Of a stretch of DNA of 7,600 nucleotides, positions 7,571 through 7,600 are shown one piece after another. The notes below the pieces were generated by a model. That model made no database searches. It was not told the DNA's origin and saw only the letters and a program-made list of their open reading frames with translations. The position numbers and the translations under genes are program-made. The stretch spans positions 1 to 7,600 of the forward strand of contig JAUNAE010000179.1 of NCBI GenBank assembly GCA_030527765.1. Reading direction: 5' to 3'. Origin of the DNA: Eubacteriales bacterium. Lineage in GTDB: Bacteria; Bacillota_A; Clostridia; Lachnospirales; Lachnospiraceae. Each line of letters begins with the position of its first letter. Position 1 is the stretch's first letter.

Positions 7571-7600
7571 CCTTATATAGCTATGGTTGATTGTCACAGG
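7571..7600 (+). pseudogene. Possible remnant of the pglX recognition domain after the TGA
   Basis: Read in the same frame after TGA 7568-7570, the last 30 bases stay open and give PYIAMVDCHR. In many full-length PglX proteins the GLQTG block and a WxEV segment are followed some 20-25 residues later by W(F/Y)PYNKGG-x-x-R-W. Here PY and the terminal Arg fall at the matching places, and the TGA lies where a Trp would be expected. One substitution, or a compensating pair of small indels, would join the two. The stretch is too short for a firm call and the window ends here. Confidence 0.35.

Noticed and set aside
1..7600. CRISPR array, tRNA, rRNA or insertion sequence in the window.
   Set aside because: No regularly spaced repeats, cloverleaf, ribosomal RNA segment, transposase or terminal inverted repeats were seen. 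The + strand is nearly filled by the five genes.

Overview
The window holds the 5' half of a type 1 BREX (bacteriophage exclusion) defence operon, all on the + strand: a small XRE/Cro-type regulator, brxA (DUF1819), brxB (DUF1788), brxC (about 1,200-residue P-loop ATPase) and pglX/brxX (adenine-specific DNA methyltransferase). The GC content of about 40%, strong AG-rich Shine-Dalgarno sites, tight gene packing and codon habits suggest a Bacillota genome, most likely a Clostridia/Lachnospiraceae-type gut bacterium. This is inferred from style, not from a marker gene.

Layout: positions 1-229 are an AT-rich leader with no supported gene. It contains a 10-bp direct repeat near the left edge, a candidate extended -10 promoter (121-149), and a perfect 15-bp dyad (160-174) just past the expected transcription start. 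The regulator (230-496) follows. brxA starts 5 bases later, brxB overlaps brxA by ATGA, brxC starts 15 bases after brxB, and pglX starts 20 bases after brxC. No terminator is seen between genes, so they look like one transcript, probably autoregulated by the small HTH protein.

In known type 1 BREX, PglX methylates an asymmetric host motif, and BrxB, BrxC and PglZ act with it to mark self DNA and block replication of unmodified phage. BrxA is a small DNA-binding protein of the system. pglZ and brxL would be expected downstream, outside this window.

The main oddity is pglX. It stops at 726 codons, where the family usually runs to about 1,150-1,250 residues. The in-frame sequence after its TGA still resembles the next conserved PglX block. 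Base composition and isoleucine codon use also change abruptly at the NPPY motif, so the target-recognition part looks exchanged relative to the N-terminal half. Together these suggest a mosaic pglX that has been broken, switched off, or misread near the window edge.
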